Positions 26,301 through 37,958 of a stretch of DNA of 64,000 bases are shown here, piece after piece. The position numbers and the translations under genes are program-made. The stretch lies in contig NC_080043.1 of the NCBI RefSeq assembly GCF_012489685.1, forward strand, positions 34,553,987 through 34,617,986, written 5' to 3'. This stretch comes from Lotus japonicus. Lineage: Eukaryota > Streptophyta > Magnoliopsida > Fabales > Fabaceae. The stretch's first letter is position 1; each line of letters starts with the position of its first letter. The notes under the pieces are model-generated. The model ran no database searches, was not told the DNA's origin, and saw nothing but the letters and a program-made list of their open reading frames with translations.

Positions 26301-27165
26301 AAATTGATAATATATATTATATATTAAGTATTATTGTCAAGAGAAAGTCACTTTAACATTTTCTCCTTAAGTCCAAAATTTTTTTTACACGGTCCTGCCG
26401 ACTGCTAGAATTGAATTTTTCCTTGAGGTTCTTATGATGTTCTACATTATTGTAGGGAAATTTCTTTGGCACCCACTCTAATTGGAAGGGTTCCATACCT
26501 TTTGCTCTGATTTTCCATGATTTCTTAATTTTGTAACATAATTTTTAAATTTGCAACTCAATCCTTACTGAACTCATCGTTTTCAAGGGTACTGGAGTAA
26601 CCAATATTTAGAAACCGAACCGGTCACTAAACCAGAGGAAGCATTGGTTCAAGGTTCAAAGATTCAACTGGTAGTATTTAAAAATAAATATTAATTATTA
26701 ATACTATTAAAAATATATTTTATACTATATATAACACTAATTATACACTTTTTAATATGTTAAATATGATAATTTAAATACTAAAGTTATATTTAAAAAA
26801 ATAGAACTTCTGTATATGACAGAGAGCCACCTAGTTGTTGTTTTTTTTCAAAATAATCTACCTAGGTGATGATTTTATTACATTTCAAAATATTTCTTTG
26901 CATTTTTTTAATCATTGCATTATTTCTTGAAAATCTAACAGTAGGCTTGTACAATATCTAGGAGCAATACAATTTATTTATATTCTTTTGGTAATTGTTA
27001 TTCTTACCCTCTCTCATCTACCACTTAAAAAAACTTTCCCTTTCCATCCCCTTCCTCCCACCACCCCTTCTTCATCATACCTTCTCTCATCTTTCTTCTT
27101 CTTTCACCAACCTCTAAACTCATCCTCACCCTCATCCTCCATTTTCACTACCCCTTGCTCCGGTC
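26301..27165. other. AT-rich intergenic DNA ending in a pyrimidine-rich tract
   Basis: No genes seen. At 26590-26660 there is a short stretch with AACCGGTCACTAAACC words, possibly a MITE fragment. 27000-27165 is strongly C/T-rich. Confidence 0.5.
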
Positions 27166-28059
27166 GACGCTGTAACACCCCATTTTTCGTTATTAGGTTA
27201 TTTATTATCTTATTTTAATTATTATTATGATATATGGTAATTAGGTGATTTTATTAGATAATTATGTGATTATGTGATATAGATAAATAAGGGTTTTAGG
27301 TTTTATAGTGAGTAGTTGGGAGTGGGGCCCATTGTATGACTATTTAAGGGTTATGAGTGAAATAGAAAGAGAGAAATCAGAATTTGTGAATTGGAGAAGT
27401 TAGCAGAGCAGGGAGAAAAGAAGCGTGAAAAAGAGAAGGGGAGAAAAGAGAAGAAAACCTAGACTTTGATCTTCAAGAGGTAAGGGTTTGAATTCATGTT
27501 CTATGGATTGGTATGATAGTGGATAATGATAGAAAGCCTGATTTAGGAACCATAGGATGCAATTTTTTCTAAACTGAGGTGGATAGTTGAATTTATGGTT
27601 ATGAATTGTGGGTGGAAGAGAGGGGGTAGCGCGCCGCGCATGAGGCTGCAGAAATTTAAGAGCTCTTGAACCCTATTTCGAGCTGTGTTAATGACCGAAT
27701 TTGAAGAAGTAGTCTTCATAAACGTTGTATCCCTTTCTGTTATAAAACTTTTGCCGCTGGTTTCACGTCATTCCGACGTTTGTAGCTCGAGTTATATGCG
27801 TTTTAGTGAGGATAGGTTAAGTTGTCTCGTTTCTCACGAACTGCTATTAGTGTTAGATTTTTCCTGAATTTTGTACTTCTAATTTAGACTTGAACATTTA
27901 CAAGGATTTACAAAACGTGTATACAAAACCATGATAAAAATATTGGATTTTTCTGAGTGTATTTGAGGTATTTAAAAATTCGCCTAAGTTGTTGTACAGT
28001 TTATAACCGTTTTTAATAAAATGAGTCATTTTAGGTGCAAATGTTATTTTCGAAAAAAG

Positions 28060-28190
28060 ATGTGGTGCGCGCGCGTGGTGTTCTGTAAGGCGCGGTGGAC
28101 GCGGCCAAGCCGAGGGTTGCGCGTGAGGGAGGTGGCGAATGTAGGTAGTGGTGCGCGCGATAGTGCGCGCATGAGGGGGATGGTGCAGGA
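28060..28190. other. GC-rich alternating GCGCGC block
   Basis: A local GC-rich island in AT-rich surroundings, with repeated GTGCGCGCG words, within the family 2 LTR. It may be simple LTR sequence; listed because it stands out in composition. Confidence 0.5.
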
Positions 28191-28237
28191 GATGGCGAGT
28201 TTTTGGGGAAAATTAGGTAGAATCTAGTTTTTGTATA

Positions 28238-28242
28238 ATAGT
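28238..28242. repeat. Target-site duplication of Sirevirus-like element, left
   Basis: ATAGT, repeated at 36495-36499. Confidence 0.85.
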
Positions 28243-29449
28243 TGTAAGACCAAGATTTGGTCATGTAGTACAACTTTATGTTTTGATGATTACAAGTTAA
28301 TTATTGTATATGAACAATTATAGTACTCTAACGTTGTTCTCTGAGTGTTTAATTGACAGGCTCTAACTCTGGTCTAAAAACACACTTATCAGAAGCACAA
28401 AGCAAAAAGAGTAGCCAACCCAATGCTTTCACTCTCACTATGTTCTGATTGAACAATAGTATATGCTTCAAAAGCTCTAAGGATTATAAGCTCTGATGTG
28501 GATTCAGATCACTTCTAGTTCTTAAGACCAGAAGCTCTAAAGGTCCAGAAGCTCTGAAGGTCCAGAAGCTAAGAAGTGAAGACTCTGAAGTCCAAGAGTA
28601 AGGTGGCTCTGAAGACCAAGTACTTCCAACTCTGATGACTAGAAGTTCTGATGAACAGTTCAGAAGCAGAAGCTACAAAGGTCAGAGGATCCAAGCTTCC
28701 CTCTGACGTTGATCTCATAAGTTGCACGCGTCCCAACATGAAGCGTCGCCAGATCAGAAGTCAACTAGGATAAGACTCACGTCGCTATCCAAGTACAAAA
28801 GCAATTGTACTATTCTGACGGCCTTACCTAAGATGTCCAGCCATAGCAGAATCTGGAAGTTCCGGATTTGCCCTCCAACGGTAGCATTCCATGCAACGGC
28901 TACAACCCTAAACCTTGGAGTATAAATAGAGGCTGAAGTTGGAAGAAAGAAGCTAAGAAACTTTGTGCAAAACTCAAGCAAATATTCAACCGATCTATTA
29001 GCAATCTTTCTTCAATTGTTCTTATTGTGTTTACCTTAGCTTTCTTAGAAGCACTTCATTGTAAACCAAACCTTTCAAACAGTGAGTTTGTATTTCCTTA
29101 AGGGACCAAGTTTGGTTAGATCCTTGAGAAGACTAAGAGAGTGAATCTTAGTGTTTGCTAGTTCATTGTATTGTTAGTCACTGAGCAGGTTGCTAGTGCA
29201 GTTGTAACAAACATGAATAGTGGATTGCCTTCATTCTAAGAAGGAAGAAATCACCTTAACGGGTGGACTATATTAGCTTGAAAGACTATCAAGTGAACCA
29301 GGATAAAATACTTGTGTGCTTCTCTTCATCTCTTATCTTTGCACCATGTGTTATTTGTTCAGAAAAGATTTGTCTAAATCTTGAGTGGGAAATTTTTTTA
29401 TCTGAAAACGCTATTCAAACCCCCCTTTCTATCATTTTTCATACCTTCA
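28243..29449 (+). repeat. Sirevirus-like 5' LTR (1207 bp)
   Basis: Starts TGTAAGACCAAG, ends ATACCTTCA. Contains GGAGTATAAATAGAGGC (about 28917), a good TATA box, and is rich in TCTGAAG/CAGAAG words. Confidence 0.9.
28921..28930 (+). promoter_or_regulatory. LTR TATA box
   Basis: TATAAATAGA within the 5' LTR marks the likely start of retrotransposon transcription; also present in the 3' LTR near 35970. Confidence 0.6.
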
Positions 29450-29450
29450 A

Positions 29451-29463
29451 TTGGTATCAGAGC
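29451..29463 (+). promoter_or_regulatory. Primer-binding site
   Basis: TTGGTATCAGAGC follows the 5' LTR; complementary to the 3' end of initiator Met tRNA. Immediately afterwards the sequence jumps to the RT YVDD motif. Confidence 0.85.
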
Positions 29464-29464
29464 A

Positions 29465-30416
29465 AATTTATGTTGATGATATCATATTTGGATCTGCTAA
29501 TACATTTCTTTGCAAGGAATTTTCTAAGATGATGCAGGCTGAATTTGAGATGAGTATGATGGGAGAACTTAAGTACTTTCTGGGTATTCAAGTTGATCAA
29601 CAACCAGAAGCAACGTACATCCATCAGAGCAAGTACACAAAGGAATTTCTGAAGAAGTTCAATATGACAGAATGTACGCCAGCTAAGACTCCAATGCATC
29701 CTACATGCATTCTGGAAAAAGAAGATGTTAGTGCTAAAGTTTGTCAGAAGCTTTATCGTGGTATGATAGGCTCTCTACTATATTTAACTGCATCTAGGCC
29801 AGACATTCTTTTTAGTGTACATTTATGTGCTCAATTCCAATCAGATCCTAGAGAAACTCACTTAACTACTGTTAAGAGAATTCTCAAATATCTGAAAGGT
29901 ACCACTAACCTTGGCTTGATGTATAAGAAGTCATCATAGTATAAGCTTTCAGGTTATTGTGATGCTGATTATGCTGGAGATAGAACAGAAAGAAAAAGTA
30001 CTTATGGAAATTGTCAATTTCTGGGAAGTAACTTAGTCTCATGGGCAAGCAAGAGGCAATCAACTATTGCACTATCCACTGCAGAGGCAGAATACATTTC
30101 AGCAGCTATTTGCAGCACACAAATGCTCTGGATGAAACATCAGCTAGAGGACTATCAAATCCTTGAGAGCAATATTTCAATTTACTGCGATAATACTGCT
30201 GCTATTTCTCTAAGTAAGAATCTCATCTTACATTCAAGGGCCAAGCACATTGAGGTAAAGTATCATTTTATTAGAGATTATGTTCAGAAGGGCGTACTTC
30301 TTCTGAAGTTTGTTGATACTGACCATCAATGGGCAGATATCTTTTCAAAGCCCTTAGCAGAGGATAGATTTAAATTTATACTGAAAAATCTGAATATGGA
30401 CTTGTGTTCAGTATGA
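29465..30416 (+). pseudogene. Ty1/copia RT C-terminus plus RNase H, truncated
   Basis: Starts abruptly at IYVDDIIFGSAN (the RT active site). It continues through MGELKYFLGIQV and GSLLYLTASRPDI to MYKKSS, then a TAG at 29937-29939. The same frame resumes as [25 protein letters not shown] and the RNase H tail [13 protein letters not shown], ending at 30416. The N-terminal two thirds of RT and all of gag, protease and integrase are missing, so it is not functional. Confidence 0.9.
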
Positions 30417-30599
30417 AGATGGATCAGAACCTCTGACTATGATGCTTCTATTCTCTATCAGAAGATGTCTAGTTCAGAAGATAACTTTATCAGAAGTTGT
30501 GTACCCATTGGTGCTCCTTCTGAGATAACACAACAAACGTGTGTCAGTTAATTCTGATGCCTCGTTCCTTGTGCCTCTCGGAAATTTATGTTATAATGA

Positions 30600-30730
30600 T
30601 TACATCTACTTTATTCTCCACCGCATGATATGTATAGTTATTGCTTGTTATTATGTCATTAATTTCTAACCGTTGATTAATTTCTACTTTATTCTCCACC
30701 GCATGATATGTATAGTTATTTCTTGATATC
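30600..30730 (+). repeat. Short direct repeat before the env-like ORF
   Basis: TCTACTTTATTCTCCACCGC followed by ATGATATGTATAGTTATT occurs at about 30605 and again at about 30685. Confidence 0.8.
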
Positions 30731-30823
30731 TACTTTATTGCTTGTGGTTTACTAACTCTCAACGGTTACTTTCAAAACTCACTACTTACCCACGTTTACA
30801 CACATGTTCTCCACTTCACACAT

Positions 30824-30824
<1 letters not shown>

Positions 30825-30863
<39 letters not shown>
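30825..30863 (+). repeat. CT microsatellite
   Basis: About 19 uninterrupted CT units just upstream of the env-like ATG. Confidence 0.95.
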
Positions 30864-30868
<5 letters not shown>

Positions 30869-30951
30869 AAAAATCGAGTGTTAAGGTTTTCTTAAAACCC
30901 TCTCTTCTCTCTCCTGTTCATCACCTTCTTCTACCCAAATCTTCATCCGCC

Positions 30952-33778
30952 ATGGAACGAACAGAGAAGGCCGACTCCGCAGATGGAAGGGTCTTTCCTC
31001 ATTTGGTTGTGGGTCTAGCAACAGGACAAGCTAGTCCTACTCTTCGATCAAGATCCCTTGAATTGCCTCAAGATGAGACTCAGGATTCTGGGGAAGTCAT
31101 TCCAATTGCTAAAAGAAGTTGTGCAGTCACTTGCAAATTTTCGCTAAAAGAACTTCAAGTACTTTGTGAAATTCGAGTTGATTTCAAGAATTTGGCAGAA
31201 AATGGAGTGGATTTTCTCCCCGCTGTGAAGGCTCAAGGCTGGGATGGGTATTTCAACAGGCTCTCATGCCCCATCTATGACAAGCTTGTGAAGGAGTTCT
31301 GGAAACATGCTGAATGTGATGATTATCAAGTTGTGTCACATGTGCTGGGCAAGAAGATCATCATCTCTAAAAGGTCTATAGCTTTGCTTCTGGGCGGTGA
31401 AACTATCAAAGGCTATAGATTTCAGACTAATGATTCCAAGTCAAAGAAAGTCAAGGATAACATCAATTCAGTGCTGTATGCCAACTGGAAATCTGGGAAA
31501 TCTGACTACAAGACAAAAGATCTTCATCCTGACTTGAGAATCTGGCACAAGATCATGCTTAATTGTCTTAATCCCAGACCCTCTGGAAGCTCTCCTGACT
31601 ACATCAACTTCAATCAAAAAGTGATGATGTTCTTCATCAAGACAAATCAGAAGATTTGCCTCCCTTACTTCCTGTTCACCTATCTGAAAGATTGCATCAA
31701 GAAGTCAAGGACAACTGCTTGTGAAAGCAAGAGCACAATCAAGTATATTCCTTTTGAAAGGCTTCTGTCTGATATCTTCGTTGAAAGCAACTTGGTGAAT
31801 GAGCTATTCAAAGCAGGATGCACTGAAGATCTAACTACTCTCACTGGAGAAGCTTTGACCTCTACGACTCTAAAAAGGATGGGACTGATAGACAACAAGG
31901 TTGGAGCTGCCTCTGTCACTAAACCGGCAGAAATTATGAAGAGAAAAATTCCCATTGATGATTTCCCTCTCTGGTCCAAGGCTGATGATCCAGAGGCAAT
32001 CTTGCATTACATCAATGATCTGAGGAGTCAAGGTCTGGATATTGATGTTGATGAATTCTTCAGGAATCTCCCAGATGCTCCTGATTATGATGCTGCTCCT
32101 AAGAGGAAGCCAAAGAGGAAGAATGTTGATGCTTCTGATGCCAAGGATGACTCTGAGGATGGTAACGATGATGAGCCACCACCTCAGAAGAAGAAGAAGA
32201 AAGTCAAAATTGTAACCAAGGTTATCCAGCAGGAAACCCAACAAGCACCAAGGCCTACGAGAGTTACAAGGTCCTCGGTAAGGAACTCAAGCAAGTTTGT
32301 AGTTCTTTCTGATGATGATGAATCTGATGATGCTGTTATTGGTTCTTCTCTCATTCCTACCCCAACTTTACCTCCTCTCTCTCTCTCCCAAATACACCTC
32401 TGTCATGAAACCAAACACCATTATCTCCACCAAAACAACCACCACTTGTTCATCACCACCCAAGCCCTCAAAAATCCAAACTTCTATTCAAGATAATCCA
32501 ACTTGGAACAAGATTCAAGGTCCACAAGCCTCTGAACCTTCGTCACCCATTCCTCTTCCATACAAACGTATCACCTCTGAACAAGAATCACCCACTCCTT
32601 CCATACCATTTATTACTACTACTGCAGTTTCTTCACCTTCCAATAACTCTGAAAGTGATCGAAACTTCTTTGGAGTTGTAAGTAGCATGACCTCCACCCT
32701 TCCTGATGAAATCATTAGAGCTCCAAGTCCAACACACTCCCATTCTCCACCTCCTCTATACACTGACCCAGTGACTCAGGCCACTCCTGATGTTCCACTT
32801 CAACCTGTCCCACTAAACGTGGTCTTTCCTCCTTCAAAGGAAATCAAAGTCATAAAGTTTCCCTCTCCAACTACTCACCAATAACCTCTCAGGACTTTGA
32901 GTTTCCAAATCCTGAAGCTAGCCAATCTGACCAAAATCCAGAGCAAAACACCTCTGCTCAGAGCAACCTCTGATACTCAAGTAACCTCTGAAGCCTCTGA
33001 TACTCAAGCAACCTCTGAAGCCACCAGAAGCAATCCTCCTACTCCACCATCACCTGAAACCAACCTTCAGATCATCCCCTATACCTACCCTGAACCAGAA
33101 ACTCTTCTGGAGTGCATCAACTCATTCCATCAACAGGCATCAATGATGGTGAGCAATTTGTATGCTGCCACTGATCTCAGTGAAAAACCATACATTGTTG
33201 CTGATCAATGGGGACGTCTCTGCAATTGGTTGCATGACCAGATTGATGAAATGCTGGAAGTGTACGCTGAAGAAAGAGATGAAAAGGTTGAAGCTGCTAA
33301 GCAGAGGTTAGCTGATAGAAACAGAAGAAGAGAAGCTCTGCATGAAATGCGACTGAGAGAAAAGCTATGGAAAACTATGGAAGAAACCATAATAAGGAAA
33401 GAACAAGAAGATGCTGCCAAAATGCAACTTGCTCTATCGGAAGCTTCTAAGCTTGAATATGCACGTTTGGAAGCTCTTGAACAGGCTAATAAGTTAGAAG
33501 CTGAGGCTGCTGCTCTGAAAGCTCAGGCCCTTGCCTCTGCCTCTGATACTGCGATAGCTTCATCCTCTGCACAAGTTATTGGTTCAGTTCCTGGCTCTGA
33601 CATTCCTTCTACCTCTGATCAAGCCATTCCTCCTGCTGCAACTAGATCTGACATTGCTACAATTCATGCAAGACTTGATTCTCTTCAGAGGCAATTTGAT
33701 CAACAAGATGTTATCAACAAAAAGGTGCAGGACATGTTTGCTACCATCCTCAGCAGATTGCCAGAACCTCAACCCTAG
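30952..33778 (+). pseudogene. Sirevirus env-like ORF, frameshifted
   Basis: The ATG at 30952 begins MERTEKADSADG. The first frame runs to 32496 and contains QGWDGYFNRLSCPIYDKLVK, typical of the env-like/third ORF of Sireviruses, then acidic and KKKKK stretches. The frame changes near 32380-32395 inside a CTCTCTCTCT run, into a Pro/Ser/Thr-rich frame. Two further, mutually compensating shifts lie near 32885 and 32965. The last part, to 33778, is a long charged coiled coil (VYAEERDEKVEAAKQRLADR and following). The function of these proteins is unresolved. It is broken here. Confidence 0.75.
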
Positions 33779-33983
33779 ATTTAGGAACTCTCTTTCTTTT
33801 TCACGCTTCTCTCTTATTATGTTTTCAATACGTTTATAATTTATGTTATCTTTAAACCTTGTTTTTCATTAGTTAACTCGTTGATTTACTAATTACTTAT
33901 TTCTTCTGCTAGTTTATTCTTAATTTCTATTTCATTTTAGCATACACATTCACACACAGAAGCTCTGAGGAAATCCAAATCTC

Positions 33984-33989
33984 TTTATT
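33984..33989 (-). terminator. Poly(A) signal of the antisense ORF
   Basis: AATAAA on the minus strand, about 22 bases after the stop of the 34011-34406 ORF. Confidence 0.5.
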
Positions 33990-34010
33990 CATTAATTTTT
34001 ACATTACATT

Positions 34011-34406
34011 TTAAAAAGGAGGGTTCTCCCTCATTGCATTACATCGTTGGCGCATCTGTGCCAATTCTTGCTCTAGACGGCGATCTTGAAACTCCAAGCG
34101 TGCTAATTCCTCGTGGAACTCCCTCTTCTCCTCTTCAGGCGCCTCTGACCTGAACTCAAGCTCCGTCTCCATGGCAAAGATCATTGCACTAATATCTGAA
34201 CTCCTCCGGAAGAGCTCCCGCAACTCATCCACAAACTCCAAGAAGACTCGGAGTGTGGCGTCACACTCTGGACTCAGCTCCAATCCCCGCACCCGGATGA
34301 TCAGCTGCTGGATACCTGGAATGACAGGGAACTTCACATTCCAGTAGAGATCTTCTTTGAATGCTCTGTTCGTAATCTCCTTCATGATGTTCTCAACGGA
34401 ATCCAT
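34011..34406 (-). CDS. Antisense ORF in the Sirevirus-like element (131 aa)
   Basis: A minus-strand ORF between the env-like gene and the 3' LTR. The protein begins MDSVENIMKEITNRAFKEDL and is acidic, with a predicted coiled coil in the second half (EEKREFHEELARLEFQDRRL). It has its own apparent TATA box 75 bases upstream and an AATAAA just downstream, i.e. a compact intronless gene on the strand opposite to the element. No domain recognised. Antisense ORFs are known in other plant retrotransposon lineages (Tat/Ogre); whether this is a lineage-wide ORF or a captured host sequence cannot be decided here. Confidence 0.6.
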   Translation of the reverse strand: MDSVENIMKEITNRAFKEDLYWNVKFPVIPGIQQLIIRVRGLELSPECDATLRVFLEFVDELRELFRRSSDISAMIFAMETELEFRSEAPEEEKREFHEELARLEFQDRRLEQELAQMRQRCNAMRENPPF

Positions 34407-34480
34407 TCAAATGTCTGTGTTTGCTCAAAGTGTATAATATAAGAAGCAGATGTGCTGTGAAGACTGTTATGGAATCACTG

Positions 34481-34489
34481 CTATTTATA
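34481..34489 (-). promoter_or_regulatory. TATA box of the antisense ORF
   Basis: TATAAATAG on the minus strand, 75 bases before the ATG at 34406. Confidence 0.55.
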
Positions 34490-35261
34490 CTCAAACATCA
34501 ATCTCCAGAAGTTATTGCTGAAGCAGTTTCCCAAGGTGTTTCTCTGAAAACTGATGCCAGTCATCAATTTTCCTAGCCGGTGGTAAACGCTCGTTTCTTT
34601 TCTTGGCTGGTGTTCTTCACCTCATTTAATTTCTTCATCTGCATTCACTATTTTCATAAGTGTCTTTATTATCTATTTATTTTTATTCTTTTTAACTTAG
34701 TCCTTCTCTAAGGGGGAGTACCTTGTACTTCAAGCTAAGTTTTTCAGACTCTCAGCTCTTTTTGCTTATGACAAAAAGGGGGAGTACACCCAGTTTTTGA
34801 TGTGTATATTGTGTTAGTGTGATTTCTTTTTCCTTTGGAGAATCTTAAGTGATCAATCGTTATGACTATAGATCTTTCATGAGGCACCAGCAAGGAAACA
34901 TTTTCACTTCTTCTGAAGTGATCATATGCTCTGATCGTTTGACTCTGATATCACTTCCTGATTACCTCTGATTATTCATGCGCTCTGATATTCTTATAAA
35001 GTCTATGCCATATATGAATCTGATTGATATATCACTCTGATCACTATTATTATTTAGCTCAGAATCTAGACGCTACTAATGTTTCTATTAAGTCTTAGAT
35101 TCAGGGGGAGCTAAGCTCAGAATCAAGCTGTGACTTGGATTCAGAACGAGCAAAATAAACCATACATCTCAGGATAAGTTCACCTCTGATACCCTAGACT
35201 CTAAGTGTATTCAGTTTATTGTTTAAGAATTGTTCATCAAATACTAGGTTTTGTCATCATC

Positions 35262-35275
35262 AAAAAGGGGGAGAT
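35262..35275 (+). promoter_or_regulatory. Polypurine tract
   Basis: AAAAAGGGGGAGAT immediately before the 3' LTR. An AAAAAGGGGGAG run also occurs near 34774. Confidence 0.8.
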
Positions 35276-36494
35276 TGTAAGACCAAGATTTGGTCATGTA
35301 GTACAACTCTATGTTTTGATGATTACAAGTTAATTATTGTATATGAACAACTATAGTACTCTAACGTTGTTCTTTGAGTGTTTAATTGACAGGCTCTGAC
35401 TCTGGTCTAAAAACACACTTATCAGAAGCACAAAGCAAAAAGAGTAGCCAACCCAATGTTTTCGCTCTCACTATATTCTGATTGAACAGTAGTATATGCT
35501 TCAGAAGTTCTGAAGATTATAAGCTCTGATGTGGATTCAGATCACTTCTAGTTCTTAAGACCAGAAGTTCTAAAGACCAAAGGCTCTGAAGGTCCAGAAG
35601 CTCTGAAGGTTCAGAAGCTAAGAAGTGAAGACTTTGAAGTCCAAGAGTAAGATGACTCTGAAGACCATGTACTTCCAACTCTGATGACTAGAATTTCTGA
35701 TGAACAGTCCAGAAGCAGAAGCTACGAAGGTCAGAGAATCCAAGCTTCCCTCTGACTCTGATCTCATAAGTCACACGCGTCCCAACATGAAGCGTCACCA
35801 GATCAGAAGTCAACTAGGATAAGGCTCACGTCGCTATCCAAGTACAAAAGCAATTGTACTATTCTGGCGGCCTTACCTAAGATGTTCAGCCATAGCAGAA
35901 TCTGGAAGTTTCGGATTTGCCCTCCAACGGTAGCATTCCATGCAACGGCTACAACCCTAAACCTTGGAGTATAAATAGAGGCTGAAGTTGGAAGAAAGAA
36001 GCTAAGAAACTTTGTGCAAAATTCAAGCAAATATTCAACTGATCTATTAGCAATCTTTCTTCAATTGTTCTTATTGTGTTTACCTTAGCTTTCTTAGAAG
36101 CACTTCATTGTAAACCAAACCTTTCAAACAGTGAGTTTGTATTTCCTTAAGGGACCAAGTTTGGTCAGATCCTTGAGAAGACTAAGAGAGTGAATCTTAG
36201 TGTTTGCTAGTTCATTGTATTGTTAGTCACTGAGCAGGTGCTAGTGCAGTTGTAACAAACATTGAATAGTGGATTGCCTTCATTCTAAGAAGGAAGAAAT
36301 CACCTTAATGGGTGGACTGAATTAGCTTGAGAGACTATCAAGTGAACCAGGATAAAATACTTGTGTGCTTCTCTTCATCTCTTATCTTTGCACCTTGTGT
36401 TATTTGTTCCGATTTGTCTAAATCTTGAGTGGGAAATTTTTTTTCTTCTGAAAACGCTATTCAAACCCCCTTTCTATCGTTTTTCATACCTTCA
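35276..36494 (+). repeat. Sirevirus-like 3' LTR (1219 bp)
   Basis: Aligns along its length with 28243-29449, with scattered substitutions and small indels. Confidence 0.9.
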
Positions 36495-37611
36495 ATAGTT
36501 GCAGAACCTGTTATATATGAATTATATTTAATTTACATCTGTTTAATAGTTCATTATATGATGTTATTTCTGAATTGATGTTATGTGTTAAGTTGTTAAG
36601 TTACTGTGATTGCAAGTTGTGTTATTGATAAAATGTAAGTGTGTGTTTTGTGAAATTGGAGATGATTTGAATTGTTGAGCTGGTGATGAATATGCTAAAA
36701 TATTTAAGACTTGGAGATGGTTTGAATATGCATATGTTAGTTGAGTTTTGCACAATACATTGCATAGTTGTCAAGAGGCAATGTTTGCTAGTTCTCGTGG
36801 AGGCTAGTGACTTGTCCCAAAACTGGAGTGGTTTTGAAAGCCTAGAGCGAGGGCTTTATTGGTGGTTATCTGTTTGGAGTGGACGCGGTGATACCACTAA
36901 GGATAACAACTTTGGTACCAAAGGCATTTGCACGGGTCTCACTTGAGTCATAAGTGTTAGGGGGTTGTTGATGCTAATTAATGATAATTGTGATATTTTT
37001 TGAGATTTGATGTTGTGGTAATTGGAGATAATAATATTTGCTTACTTGATGCTATGAATTATAGAGTATTATCATAACTGTGAGATTGATTGATTATATT
37101 AAATTACATAATTTATTATTTGTTAGTGGGGTGTGAAGAATTTATGTAGAACATAGATAAGCTTTTACATTATTTATTATTATGCTTATCAATATGATAT
37201 GAGTTCTCACCCTTCTGTTGGAATGATGTTCTATGCGACATCGCTCAGGTACTGAGGATAGTGGAGCTTCTCGTGAGTAGTCGGAGGAGCTAGTCTTTAG
37301 ATATGCTTTTAGTGAAAGGAGTCATGCGCTGTTATGAACACCGGGGAAACGTTTAGTATTGTACCTTGATGTTAAGAGTTATTTTATGAACTCTCTTTGG
37401 ATTATGTTTTATCTTGGAGTTGAAATAAATCCGTTGTGCTATGCATATGAAGTTGAGACATTAAAGTTGGAAAATTTATATATTTATTAAGAGCATGACA
37501 AGTGTTTTAATTTATGGTTTTGGAGAATAAGTGTGATACCCTCTGTGTTATGCATTTTACTCTAATTTAAGCTATAATATTTATGCGGGGTTTAGAGGGT
37601 GTTACAGACGC

Positions 37612-37958
37612 CACCTTCCGCCACTTGCTCCAACGTCGTTGTCGCCATCAACTTCACCATCGCCTCTGTCAAATGTACTATTGTTGTTCGATTCAGCTCG
37701 TTTTTTAAATCGTTCGCACTTAAGTGCGTTCGATTTAATTTACGATTTGGTTTGAAGTGCGTAAACTTCTCACTTTAAAGTGCACAGTTTACGCACTTCA
37801 AACCAATTTTAAAGTGTGTAGTTTACGAACTTTAAAGAGTGAAACCTACGCACTTAACGCACTTGAAAGTGTGAATCATAGCAGATTGCAGCAAAAATTG
37901 GAAAAAAAAATTGTATGGTTGTTTACCTTTTACTTTTGCCAATGTAGAAGGTATTACC
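37612..37958. other. Host DNA with AAGTGCG inverted repeats
   Basis: Follows the family 2 element. Contains the palindrome CGCACTTAAGTGCG near 37708, the hairpin listed next, and more AAGTGCG/CGCACTT words to 37870. The pattern looks like subterminal repeats of a DNA transposon, but no terminal inverted repeat pair was identified. Confidence 0.45.
37747..37806. repeat. Perfect 21-bp inverted repeat (hairpin)
   Basis: TTGGTTTGAAGTGCGTAAACT is followed after an 18-base spacer by its exact reverse complement. The spacer itself contains the palindrome CACTTTAAAGTG. Confidence 0.9.

Larger units (their letters stand above)
28243..36494 (+). mobile_element. Sirevirus-like Ty1/copia retrotransposon with internal deletion
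   Basis: LTRs 28243-29449 and 35276-36494, with a 5-bp ATAGT duplication. A PBS TTGGTATCAGAGC directly follows the 5' LTR, and a polypurine tract AAAAAGGGGGAGAT directly precedes the 3' LTR. Only the end of RT and RNase H remain, followed by an env-like ORF and an antisense ORF, an arrangement known for the SIRE/Maximus lineage. gag, protease, integrase and most of RT are absent. The LTRs differ by several percent, so it is older than the chromovirus. Confidence 0.9.
27171..37606 (+). mobile_element. Solo-LTR-like element, family 2, split by a Sirevirus
   Basis: Begins TGTAACACCCC and ends GAGGGTGTTACA, flanked by GACGC on both sides (27166-27170 and 37607-37611). Its own sequence is only about 2.2 kb (27171-28242 and 36500-37606); the rest is the nested element at 28243-36494. 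No coding capacity. A TATA-like TATTTAAG lies near 27341. It shares with the 21391-26238 element a conserved stretch around GTAGCTCGAGTTAT. Confidence 0.75.
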
